From: Saprospiraceae bacterium UBA1994
Lineage (GTDB): Bacteria; Bacteroidota; Bacteroidia; Chitinophagales; Saprospiraceae
Direction: 5' to 3'
Assembly (NCBI GenBank): GCA_002335865.1
Contig: DDCY01000009.1
Coordinates: 124,001-188,000, forward strand
DNA length: 64,000 bases
The position numbers were made by a program, and so were the translations under genes. Below, piece by piece: positions 7,920 to 16,036 of this stretch; positions within the stretch are counted from its first letter, which is position 1, and each line of letters begins with the position of its first letter. Under the pieces are notes generated by a model, which made no database searches, was not told the origin of the DNA, and worked only from the letters and a program-made list of their open reading frames with translations.

Positions 7920-9821
7920 ATGATGAGAAAAGAAATAAAACTCGCCCTGGTATATAGAGATATGTGGCAATCTGCTGGTAAATATGTTCCTACAGTAGAT
8001 CAACTATGTAGCGTAACACAACCTATTATTGATATGGGATGCTTTCACAGGGTAGAGACTAATGGAGGTGGATTTGAGCAGGTAAATCTCCTTTTTGGAG
8101 AAAATCCTAATATTGCTGTACGCAAATGGACTCAGCCATTCAATGATGCTGGGATACAGACGCAGATGTTAGAACGTGGGCTAAATGGTATCCGTATGAG
8201 CCCTGTACCACTAGATGTACGGAAATTGATGTTTAAGGTAAAGAAGCTGCAAGGAACAGACATATCTAGGACATTTGATGGATTGAACAATCCACTGAAC
8301 CTTGAGCCAAGTTTCAGATTTGCAAAGGAAGGTGGTATGATTGCACAGGGTGCATTGAGTCTAACTTACTCACCTGTACATAACGTAAACTATTACATAA
8401 ATCTTGCTGACCAATATATAGAGTGTGGTGCAGAAGAAATCTGCATCAAAGATATGGCTGGAATTGGTCGTCCTGCTTCTATAGGTAAGATCATCAAAGG
8501 TATCAGAGATCGTCATCCTGATATTATTATACAGTATCATGGTCACTCTACCCCAGGATTTTCAGTAGCGTCATCACTCGAGGCAGCTCGTAATGGTGCA
8601 GACTACATCGATGTAGGTATGGAGCCACTTAGTTGGGGTACTGGTCATGCAGATCTATTGACTATACATGAGATGCTAAGAGATGCAGGATTCAAAGTAG
8701 CCGATATCAACATGGATGCTTATATGGAGGTACGTAGACTTTCTCAGGCATTTATGGATGACTTTCTAGGTCTTTATATTAATCCTACAAACAGACGCAT
8801 GAATTCGCTACTAATTGGACCAGGACTACCTGGAGGAATGATGGGAAGTCTCATGGCTGATCTTGAAAAAAATGTAACTAGCCTCAATAAATGGCTCACA
8901 AAAAGTGGTAAGTCAAATATAACAGAAGATGAACTTTTACTAAATTTATTTAACGAAGTGAAACATATCTGGCCAATGCTAGGTTATCCACCCTTAGTCA
9001 CACCATTTTCTCAGTATGTTAAAAATGCAGCACTGATGAATGTAATACAGATGACTAAAGGGAAAGAGAGATGGTCAATGCTAGACGAAAATACATGGGG
9101 AATGATTCTCGGTAAATCTGGTAGTCTTCCTGGAAAATTAGCTCCAGAAATATTAAAGATGGCTGCGAACCAGAATAGAGAATTCTTTATAGGTAATCCA
9201 CAAGATCTCTATCCCGACCAACTTGAACATTTTAGAAAACTCATGAAAGAAAATGGCTGGGATGCGGGTACCGAGGATGAAGAACTACTCGAGTTCGCGA
9301 TGCACCCACAGCAGTATAAAGATTTCAAATCTGGAGAAGCTAAAATCAAATTCAAGCTAGACCTAGCTAAACGTAAACATAATTCATCTGCTCAGATTGC
9401 AGAAAGCACAGCATCAATAGTCTCAACTATTAATCCTGCACAAAATGCACCTAAGGCATTAGATATAGAGGTAAATGGGCAAAAGTATCATGTAAAAATC
9501 AGTTATCCAGGAGAAAATAATACTGCGGTAAATGCAGATATAGATCCAACTAAACCAAAAACGCCATCAGTCCCAGTATCAGAATATGACTCCAAATTTG
9601 TACTAGCTCCATTAGAAGGCAAGTTCTTCCTTACTAAAGAGACATCAGAAAAAGGAATCAAAGTAGGCGACCAAATCCAAAAAGGAGAAACGGTAGCCTA
9701 TGTGGAAGCGATGAAAGTAATCAATGCTATCACAGCTGATGATAGCGGTACAATTGCTGAAATCATGGTCAACCACGGGGAGGAGATAGAAGAAGATGAT
9801 CAATTAATTAGAATAATATAG
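7920..9821 (+). CDS. oadA: Oxaloacetate decarboxylase alpha subunit (carboxyltransferase + biotin carrier)
   Basis: 633 residues. The N-terminal carboxyltransferase (about 1-460) moves CO2 from oxaloacetate to biotin; the C-terminal biotinyl domain (about 555-633) carries Lys599 in EAMKV. CIKDMAG and the YHGHSTPG metal-binding motif are intact. The first conserved motif reads YRDMWQSAGKY instead of the RDAHQSL of enterobacterial OadA, and FEQVNLLFGENPN follows. This is the variant I know from Bacteroides proteins annotated as oxaloacetate decarboxylase or pyruvate carboxylase subunit B. ATG 7920 and ATG 7923 are both possible. With oadG and oadB it should drive Na+ export; another 2-oxo acid or acyl-CoA substrate is less likely. 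Confidence 0.88.
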   Translation: MMRKEIKLALVYRDMWQSAGKYVPTVDQLCSVTQPIIDMGCFHRVETNGGGFEQVNLLFGENPNIAVRKWTQPFNDAGIQTQMLERGLNGIRMSPVPLDVRKLMFKVKKLQGTDISRTFDGLNNPLNLEPSFRFAKEGGMIAQGALSLTYSPVHNVNYYINLADQYIECGAEEICIKDMAGIGRPASIGKIIKGIRDRHPDIIIQYHGHSTPGFSVASSLEAARNGADYIDVGMEPLSWGTGHADLLTIHEMLRDAGFKVADINMDAYMEVRRLSQAFMDDFLGLYINPTNRRMNSLLIGPGLPGGMMGSLMADLEKNVTSLNKWLTKSGKSNITEDELLLNLFNEVKHIWPMLGYPPLVTPFSQYVKNAALMNVIQMTKGKERWSMLDENTWGMILGKSGSLPGKLAPEILKMAANQNREFFIGNPQDLYPDQLEHFRKLMKENGWDAGTEDEELLEFAMHPQQYKDFKSGEAKIKFKLDLAKRKHNSSAQIAESTASIVSTINPAQNAPKALDIEVNGQKYHVKISYPGENNTAVNADIDPTKPKTPSVPVSEYDSKFVLAPLEGKFFLTKETSEKGIKVGDQIQKGETVAYVEAMKVINAITADDSGTIAEIMVNHGEEIEEDDQLIRII

Positions 9822-9847
9822 CTCAAGTATCATACTAAAAAAATCTT

Positions 9848-11047
9848 ATGGAGGTACTTAATAAACTATATGAAATGACGGCATTCGGTGCGATTGGAGA
9901 AGATCCTTCGACACTTGTAATGTTGGCTTTAGCGCTCTTTTTATTATACCTAGGTATCGTTAAGAGATTTGAGCCTTTATTGCTTGTTCCCATTGCATTT
10001 GGTGTATTACTAGCCAATTTTCCGGGAGGAAATATGGCGGTAACGCCATCAACAGAAATAATCGAGCACATGACCATTCTAGAGATTGCTAAAGAGCACG
10101 GTATCATGAATATGTTATACTACATGCTTATCAAAACTGGCCTTCTTCCACCGCTCATCTTTATGGGTGTCGGAGCGATGACAGACTTTGGACCGATGCT
10201 TCGCAATCTTAAGTTGGCCTTTTTTGGTGCAGCTGCACAGATAGGTATTTTTACAGTATTAATATCTGCTGTAGCCTTAGGATTTTCTCTCAAAGAAGCT
10301 GCAGCTTTAGGAATCATAGGTGGTGCTGATGGACCAACAGCTATTTATACAGCAATCAAATTGGCACCAAACTTATTGGGTCCGATTGCAATTGCAGCAT
10401 ACTCATATATGGCATTAGTACCTGTAATCATTCCTTTGGTAGTAAAATTTACCGTTTCTGAAAAAGAGCTTAAAATTAATATGAAAGAGCAAGATAAGCT
10501 CTATCCTAGCAAGGTGAAAATCAAAGATCTCAATAGAACTAAAATCATATTTCCAATCGTGCTTTGCGCCATTGTTTCCATACTCGTACCATCATCCGTA
10601 CCTCTTGTAGGTATGCTATTGTTCGGTAATCTGATAAAGGAAATCGGATCAGATACTAACCGTCTTATGGTGGCAGCTTCGGAAACAATTATGAATGTGG
10701 CTACGATTTTCTTAGGATTGACAGTAGGTGCAACTATGACGGCTGCAACATTCTTAGATCAAACAACGCTACTAATAATACTAGGTGGATTTATAGCATT
10801 TGCTATATCTATATTTGGAGGTATCATGGCTGTAAAAATGCATAATATATTCTCTAACAAGAAGATTAACCCTCTTATCGGAGCTACAGGACTTAGTGCT
10901 GTACCTATGGCGAGTAGAGTGGCTAATGATATAGCACTCAAGTACGATGACAAAAATCATTTACTCCAATATGCAATGTCAAGTAACATCTCCGGCGTAA
11001 TAGGATCCGCAGTAGCGGCTGGTGTATTGATTTCATTCTTATCGTAA
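9848..11047 (+). CDS. oadB: Na+-translocating decarboxylase beta subunit
   Basis: 399 residues, about ten hydrophobic segments. It carries the ion-pump signature GIIGGADGPTAIYTAIKLAP around residue 160; the Asp in GGADGP is essential for Na+ transport in the Klebsiella enzyme. It decarboxylates carboxybiotin on the alpha subunit and exports Na+. It begins 26 bases after oadA, the last gene of oadGAB. The Na+ gradient could feed the SSS symporter at the left edge; that link is inference. Confidence 0.93.
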   Translation: MEVLNKLYEMTAFGAIGEDPSTLVMLALALFLLYLGIVKRFEPLLLVPIAFGVLLANFPGGNMAVTPSTEIIEHMTILEIAKEHGIMNMLYYMLIKTGLLPPLIFMGVGAMTDFGPMLRNLKLAFFGAAAQIGIFTVLISAVALGFSLKEAAALGIIGGADGPTAIYTAIKLAPNLLGPIAIAAYSYMALVPVIIPLVVKFTVSEKELKINMKEQDKLYPSKVKIKDLNRTKIIFPIVLCAIVSILVPSSVPLVGMLLFGNLIKEIGSDTNRLMVAASETIMNVATIFLGLTVGATMTAATFLDQTTLLIILGGFIAFAISIFGGIMAVKMHNIFSNKKINPLIGATGLSAVPMASRVANDIALKYDDKNHLLQYAMSSNISGVIGSAVAAGVLISFLS

Positions 11048-11370
11048 GATCTAAGAAAAGGTATTTATTTATAAGAAGCATTTATATTAGATTATGTTTT
11101 AACTATTAATAAAAAATACGATGATATTTAAATGTGTTTAGACGCTAGTTTAAAGCCTTTTTTTTGGTGGCTATACTTTTATTACTAACCCCTGTTGGAT
11201 ATATGAGACTATTTATAAATTCGTCTCCATAAGACTAAAGTAAAGAAGCTGATAGGTATGACGCTCAACTTCTAGAAGTCCAAAGATCAAAATCATTTAA
11301 TTCAATGCATTACCAACTATCACTCTTCTTACATTATCTTTGAAATTGTAAAATTTAATAGACTCTACCA
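11048..11370 (+). other. Intergenic region oadB / TerC gene
   Basis: About 320 bases. A -7 element lies at 11335-11342. No convincing oadB terminator and no gene remnant seen. Confidence 0.45.
11335..11342 (+). promoter_or_regulatory. -7 element TATCTTTG for the TerC-family gene
   Basis: Exact TAnnTTTG match, 28 bases before the ATG at 11371. No TTG at the -33 position. Confidence 0.55.
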
Positions 11371-12177
11371 ATGGAAGGATTATTTACTATCGATAGTTTG
11401 TTTACGCTTCTTATGTTAGTATTACTTCAGGTAGTACTAGGTTTTGACAATTTGCTTTATATCTCACTAGAGTCTAGGAAAGCACCTGTTGAGAACCAAA
11501 GTCATGTACGAAAGTTGGGTGTCGGACTAGCCATAGTATTAAGAATTGTTCTATTATTCGTTCTGATGTCGCTTATACAGTTCTTCCAAGAGCCTTTTGC
11601 GAGTCTACATGACAACAACTATATAGAATTTTCATTCAACGTGCATAGTGTGATTGTTTTGCTTGGTGGAATATTCATTATGTATACTGCAATTAAGGAG
11701 ATCTGGCATATGATGAACATGAAAGAGCATAATGAAACTGACGAACCAAAAGCTTCTGTAAGCAAAGTGATTTTATGGATCGTAATCATGAATCTCGTTT
11801 TCTCTTTTGACTCTATATTAAGTGCTATGGCACTTACAAGTGGTATGGAATTCAAAGCTCAAATGGTATTAATGTCTATAGCCATAATATCAGGAGGAAT
11901 ACTAATGATCATAATGGCTGATAAAGTATCCGACTTCCTTGCTAAAAATAGAATGTATGAAGTATTAGGTTTATTTATTCTCCTTATCGTAGGAATAATG
12001 CTACTCTCGGAAGGAGGGCACTTGGCGCATCTCAAGCTATTTGGCAACAAGATCAATGCTATGAATAAGGCTACGTTTTACTTTGTGATCATCGTATTGG
12101 TATTAATTGATATTGTACAAGGTAAATATCACAAGAACCTATTGAAAGCTAGGCAAAGCACTGAAACAAACGTATAA
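11371..12177 (+). CDS. TerC family integral membrane protein
   Basis: 268 residues with seven or eight transmembrane helices. Two acidic membrane motifs mark the family: VVLGFDNLLYISLESRK near the N-terminus and NLVFSFDSILSAMAL near the middle. TerC/Alx/YkoY proteins are linked to metal-ion (often Mn2+) export and to tellurite resistance clusters. No ter genes are nearby, so a metal-homeostasis role is more likely than tellurite resistance. A strong bidirectional terminator closes the gene. Confidence 0.88.
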   Translation: MEGLFTIDSLFTLLMLVLLQVVLGFDNLLYISLESRKAPVENQSHVRKLGVGLAIVLRIVLLFVLMSLIQFFQEPFASLHDNNYIEFSFNVHSVIVLLGGIFIMYTAIKEIWHMMNMKEHNETDEPKASVSKVILWIVIMNLVFSFDSILSAMALTSGMEFKAQMVLMSIAIISGGILMIIMADKVSDFLAKNRMYEVLGLFILLIVGIMLLSEGGHLAHLKLFGNKINAMNKATFYFVIIVLVLIDIVQGKYHKNLLKARQSTETNV

Positions 12178-12222
12178 TATTACAATCTATATAGTACCAT
12201 GTCTAACTCCTAAAAATCAAAT

Positions 12223-12260
12223 AAAAAAGAGCTTGAACAACAATTGTTCAAGCTCTTTTT
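12223..12260. terminator. Bidirectional intrinsic terminator
   Basis: GAGCTTGAACAA (12229-12240) and TTGTTCAAGCTC (12244-12255) form a perfect 12-bp stem with a 3-base loop. It is flanked by AAAAAA on the left and TTTTT on the right. Placed between the converging TerC gene and the small gene at 12280, it can serve both. Confidence 0.93.
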
Positions 12261-12279
12261 AACTCACAGAATTAACGAT

Positions 12280-12507
12280 CTATCTTTTCTTCTTTTTGAT
12301 CACATTTCCGTCCTTATCGACGAATTTACCTCCTCTGGATTCTCCTAGAATGATTACCTCTTTAGTTCTTTGATAATCTTTGACCATTTGCTCCATTTCC
12401 GGTAATGTCTCTCTTCTTATCTTCATCCCTGTTTTAGAACCTTTATTTCTAACCTCAACATACCATCCGTCTTTAAGTTCTTTTTGTCTAGTAGGTGGTC
12501 TACCCAT
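12280..12507 (-). CDS. Small basic conserved protein, function unknown
   Basis: 75 residues, strongly basic, opening with MGRPPTRQKELKDGWYVEVRNKG and ending in VIKKKKR. The GRPPTRQ start resembles AT-hook-like DNA contacts, and the KTGMKIRRETLPEMEQMVKDY segment looks like a small alpha/beta unit. I believe similar short proteins occur widely in Bacteroidota but cannot name a family. The ATG is clear and a perfect terminator follows the stop, which supports a real gene. A nucleic-acid-binding role is inference. Confidence 0.68.
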   Translation of the reverse strand: MGRPPTRQKELKDGWYVEVRNKGSKTGMKIRRETLPEMEQMVKDYQRTKEVIILGESRGGKFVDKDGNVIKKKKR

Positions 12508-12664
12508 AATATATATACTTTTGTTTAATAAAAATGGTCTCTAACTTCATAGATTCATAATATAATACTGAAATTTTAGGAAAATAATTTCATAAACCGA
12601 CAAAATAATAAAAAAACACTCGCACTACCAAACAGTCATACAGCTATAACTAGTCTCTCAACTC

Positions 12665-13690
12665 ATGTCAATTCAATACAAAAGCCCATTAGTGTCCATT
12701 ATAATTCCTTGCAAAAATGCATGTCAATTCATCGACGAATGCATCAATAGTATAATAGAGCAAACTTATACTCATTGGGAATTGATAATCGTTGACGACC
12801 ATAGTACGGATCAATCACTATCTATACTACAACAATGGGGTAATAAACATCTCAATATCAAAATCTTACCGAACGAAGGTACTGGAATTATCGACGCTCT
12901 TCGACTAGCCTACGCAAACTCCAACGGCAACCTTATTACTCGCATGGATGCGGATGATATCATGACTCCTATAAAACTGAGCACAATGATTACACAACTT
13001 AATATTTCAGGGCCAGGAAATTTAGCTACTGGAAGAGTAAAGTACTTTCGAAATGATCAGCCAATAGGAAATGGCTATATGAGATATGCAGAATGGCTAA
13101 ATTCGATGAGTGCGAAAGGCGCTAATTTTGAAGAGATATACAAAGAGTGTGTCATCCCAAGTCCATGCTGGATGATATTTCGAGAAGACTTAGATCGTAT
13201 TGGTGCTTTCCAGAGTAATACCTATCCTGAGGATTACGATCTAGTTTTTCGCATGTATATGCATCAACTCAATGTCATTCCATGCACGAATGAAATTCTA
13301 CATCTTTGGAGAGATCATAGAAGTCGTGCGTCTAGAAATGACGATAATTACAAAGACAATCGATTTTTAGAACTGAAGATAAACTATTTCATGGAGATAG
13401 ATTACAGAAGTGACAAACCTCTTGTAATATGGGGTGCTGGCACTAAGGCTAAATTTATAGCCAAGCAACTCATCACCGCTAATATTCATTTCCAGTGGAT
13501 TACCGATAATAAGAATAAAATAGGACACAACATCTACGGCACAGTCTTGTCGTCTTCCTCTCTCCTTTCCAGCCTATCGAATGCTCAGATTATATTGACC
13601 ATAGCCAATCCACAAGAAAAAAAAGTGGTAAAACACCATATATCGTCATTGGCCAATAGTGGCTTATACCAATCACTTTGGTTTTGTTAA
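12665..13690 (+). CDS. Family 2 glycosyltransferase with a C-terminal Rossmann-like domain
   Basis: 341 residues. Residues 8-230 are a GT-A glycosyltransferase: VSIIIPCKNACQFIDECINS, the nucleotide-binding WELIIVDDHSTD, and the metal-binding DxD in RMDADDI. From about 250 a separate domain begins with LVIWGAGTKAKFIAKQL, a GxGxxx nucleotide-binding loop as in PglD-like or nucleoside-sugar modules. It probably builds a surface glycan; donor and acceptor are unknown. No other glycan genes are adjacent. Confidence 0.87.
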   Translation: MSIQYKSPLVSIIIPCKNACQFIDECINSIIEQTYTHWELIIVDDHSTDQSLSILQQWGNKHLNIKILPNEGTGIIDALRLAYANSNGNLITRMDADDIMTPIKLSTMITQLNISGPGNLATGRVKYFRNDQPIGNGYMRYAEWLNSMSAKGANFEEIYKECVIPSPCWMIFREDLDRIGAFQSNTYPEDYDLVFRMYMHQLNVIPCTNEILHLWRDHRSRASRNDDNYKDNRFLELKINYFMEIDYRSDKPLVIWGAGTKAKFIAKQLITANIHFQWITDNKNKIGHNIYGTVLSSSSLLSSLSNAQIILTIANPQEKKVVKHHISSLANSGLYQSLWFC

Positions 13691-13754
13691 CACAGACAAG
13701 CACTCCTAAGCCGGAGTTAGTACTTATTGACAACATATTCTTCAATGACTTGCG

Positions 13755-13762
13755 TATATTTG
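13755..13762 (+). promoter_or_regulatory. -7 element TATATTTG
   Basis: TAnnTTTG match 35 bases before the ATG at 13798. A TTG at 13727-13729 is 25 bases upstream, longer than usual spacing. Confidence 0.4.
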
Positions 13763-13797
13763 CATTTAACTGAATATCTGTTCTACACCTTCTACTT

Positions 13798-14952
13798 ATG
13801 ATTAACAAAAACACTTGCCTTCGCTCTCTTATACTGCTAGGCATATTAGGTATGCTGTCAAATATTACTATCGCCCAAAAAAATCTCGATACTAAATCTG
13901 GCCAAGCACTAACAGTTACTATTGATAGTACATATAAACATAGAGCCAACAAAGCAAATAAATCAAATGAAGATCAGTTTATGGGAGAAGAGATAAACCC
14001 TCTTGAAGACCCTAATAATTTTGAACAGAATGGAAATCCACAAGAAAAAACTATCCTCAGCAGATTAAAGTTACAGTTACAAAATATCGAAACCAAAAGT
14101 ACTAATGATAGATATCAGTATAAAAAAAAGATGAATGTCCTGAAGGAAAATCTTAAAGTAGCTAAGAAAGCAGAAGAAATAGGACAAATAGAAGAATTAG
14201 AAAATCAACTTAACTCTATCGAAGTAGACTACGATGTAGCGGATATGAGAGCCAAAGAGAGTTATAATTTCATTAATAAATTGAATAAACTCAGAAATTT
14301 TAAACCTCTAGAAAGAGTTTCTATTATAAACAAAATCATAGCTAAGTCTGCAAAAAGTCTAGGAACGTCTGTAAATAATGTACAATCATCTCAAGTAGAC
14401 TACAGTTTTGCTGTCGATGATCGCAATCCTGAGTATATCACACATGACGAAATATGCAGTATTACCTTTAATGGAATGGACGAATCACTCAACCAAAAAC
14501 GTATTGAACATGCCCCTCAGCATTTATTTGGTCACACTAGCGAAAAGTTAAAGCACGTCTTGAAGAATAAAAACTTCCTTAATTGTAATGCATACTTAAC
14601 TCTACTCGATGGTGACTACTATCTCAATCTGGATTTAGAATTAGCCACGAAGGACGCAAGTAAATCTTATGGATACATAGATAAAAATGATATGGTGAAG
14701 TTAACATTTATCAATGGAGAAAACTTCATAGCGCATAGCATATATAGAACTGAAGGAAAATTAGAACAGTACTACGGGCACACTAAATATGAGGCTGTAT
14801 ACAGGTTACAAGATATTAAGATGGAACTCATTAAAGACTTAGAACTTGACAAGTTAGCTATTATCTGGAGCTCAGGTTACGAAGAATATCCTGTCTATGA
14901 GATAGATTTACTTCAGCGCCAACTAGAGTGTATCAAGAAAGCGAAAGAATGA
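13798..14952 (+). CDS. Exported coiled-coil protein of unknown function
   Basis: 384 residues. Signal peptide at 1-26 (LILLGILGMLSNITIAQ). A Ser/Asn-rich linker is followed by a long charged helical stretch (about 80-180) likely to form a coiled coil. A C-terminal globular part has YLTLLDGDYYLNLDLELATKDA and a lone Cys near the end. No family recognised. Its TGA overlaps the ATG of miaE (ATGA), so the two are translationally coupled although one product is exported and the other acts on tRNA; a shared function is doubtful. Confidence 0.72.
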   Translation: MINKNTCLRSLILLGILGMLSNITIAQKNLDTKSGQALTVTIDSTYKHRANKANKSNEDQFMGEEINPLEDPNNFEQNGNPQEKTILSRLKLQLQNIETKSTNDRYQYKKKMNVLKENLKVAKKAEEIGQIEELENQLNSIEVDYDVADMRAKESYNFINKLNKLRNFKPLERVSIINKIIAKSAKSLGTSVNNVQSSQVDYSFAVDDRNPEYITHDEICSITFNGMDESLNQKRIEHAPQHLFGHTSEKLKHVLKNKNFLNCNAYLTLLDGDYYLNLDLELATKDASKSYGYIDKNDMVKLTFINGENFIAHSIYRTEGKLEQYYGHTKYEAVYRLQDIKMELIKDLELDKLAIIWSSGYEEYPVYEIDLLQRQLECIKKAKE

Positions 14953-15557
14953 GTGAAACTAAAACCAAGTATAAATTGGGATTGCAACTACCTACAGATC
15001 CCAGGTGGGCAAATATGGCTGAAATAAGTCTAGAGGAAATATTGACAGACCATGCATTCTGTGAGCAAAAAGCAACTACATCATGTATCTCACTGATACA
15101 AAAGTATCCAAAGCATACGAGGCTTGTAAACGAACTATCGCCTGTAGTAACCGAAGAGTGGGGACATTTCAGATTGGTTATTGCTGAAATGGAAAAACGA
15201 GGAATGCAATTAGGTGAACAACGTAATGATGAATACGTGGTGGCACTTCGAAAGTTTCAAAAAAAAGATGGTAGTCGCAAAACTGCGTTGATAGATGCAC
15301 TACTTGCTTTTGCACTTATAGAAGCTCGTAGCTGCGAACGATTCAGATTATTATCATTAAATATTTCAGATCCAAAACTTCGAGATTTCTACCATATGTT
15401 CATGGTTTCGGAAGCAGGTCACTACCGTATGTTTCTAGATCTTGCATATCATTATGCTGAGAATAATGTTTTTGTCAAAAATAGATGGCAGCAATATCTT
15501 GATTTTGAAGAAGAATTAATGAAAACATTGAAACCTCGAGCAGATCGCATGCACTAA
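14949..15557 (+). CDS. miaE: tRNA-(ms2io6A37) hydroxylase-like diiron protein
   Basis: MiaE uses a diiron centre and O2 to hydroxylate ms2i6A at position 37 of tRNAs. The 202-residue product has helices with diiron ligands at the expected places: TDHAFCEQKA, VTEEWGHFRLVIAEM, LIEARSCERFRLL and SEAGHYRMFLDLA. Start ATG 14949 overlaps the upstream stop by 4 bases; the upstream in-frame ATG at 14928 would lie inside the previous gene and adds only seven residues. The enzyme needs O2, which fits an aerobe. Confidence 0.88.
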   Translation: MSETKTKYKLGLQLPTDPRWANMAEISLEEILTDHAFCEQKATTSCISLIQKYPKHTRLVNELSPVVTEEWGHFRLVIAEMEKRGMQLGEQRNDEYVVALRKFQKKDGSRKTALIDALLAFALIEARSCERFRLLSLNISDPKLRDFYHMFMVSEAGHYRMFLDLAYHYAENNVFVKNRWQQYLDFEEELMKTLKPRADRMH

Positions 15558-15622
15558 TTCATTTTCTATTTGAGAGGCATGATTGCATATTTCAAATAGC
15601 TATAGGTAAATAGTTAACCAAC

Positions 15623-15982
15623 ATGAAAAAAGTCAATATAGCGGAAAAACTTAAACTATTCGAAGAACATTGGTCACCTAAAATCATAGGACAACTCAAT
15701 GGTCAAGAAGTGAAAATTGCTAAAGTAAAAGGAGAATTTATTTGGCACGACCATGCTGACGAAGATGAAATGTTCTTAATAATTAAAGGGACACTAAAAT
15801 TAGAATTTCGCGATCATACAGTTACTTTAGAAGAAGGTGAGATGCTCATAATACCAAGAGGTGTAGAGCACAAACCAATAGCTATGGAAGAAGTACATCT
15901 TCTTTTGTTTGAACCAATTAGCACAAAACATACCGGTAATATAGAACACAAATTGACCAAAAAATATCATGACCACATTTAG
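15623..15982 (+). CDS. Cupin domain protein
   Basis: 119 residues, a single small beta-barrel. The metal-binding cupin motif 1 is WHDHADEDEMFLIIKGTL and motif 2 is LEEGEMLIIPRGVEHKP; His, His, Glu and His ligands are all present. Substrate unknown; small cupins of this type are often sugar or dioxygenase-like proteins. It sits 65 bases after miaE in the same direction. Confidence 0.82.
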   Translation: MKKVNIAEKLKLFEEHWSPKIIGQLNGQEVKIAKVKGEFIWHDHADEDEMFLIIKGTLKLEFRDHTVTLEEGEMLIIPRGVEHKPIAMEEVHLLLFEPISTKHTGNIEHKLTKKYHDHI

Positions 15983-16036
15983 ATACAATCATTTCTAATT
16001 GACACTTTCCAACGAAAAATAAACTTACAAAAAACA

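Noticed and set aside
11371..12177. A tellurite-resistance (ter) locus
   Set aside because: Only a TerC-family membrane protein is present; no terB, terD, terE or terZ-type genes adjoin it.
15566..15599. Inverted repeat CTATTTGA/TCAAATAG after miaE
   Set aside because: Eight pairs with an 18-base loop and no U-run; too weak to call a terminator.
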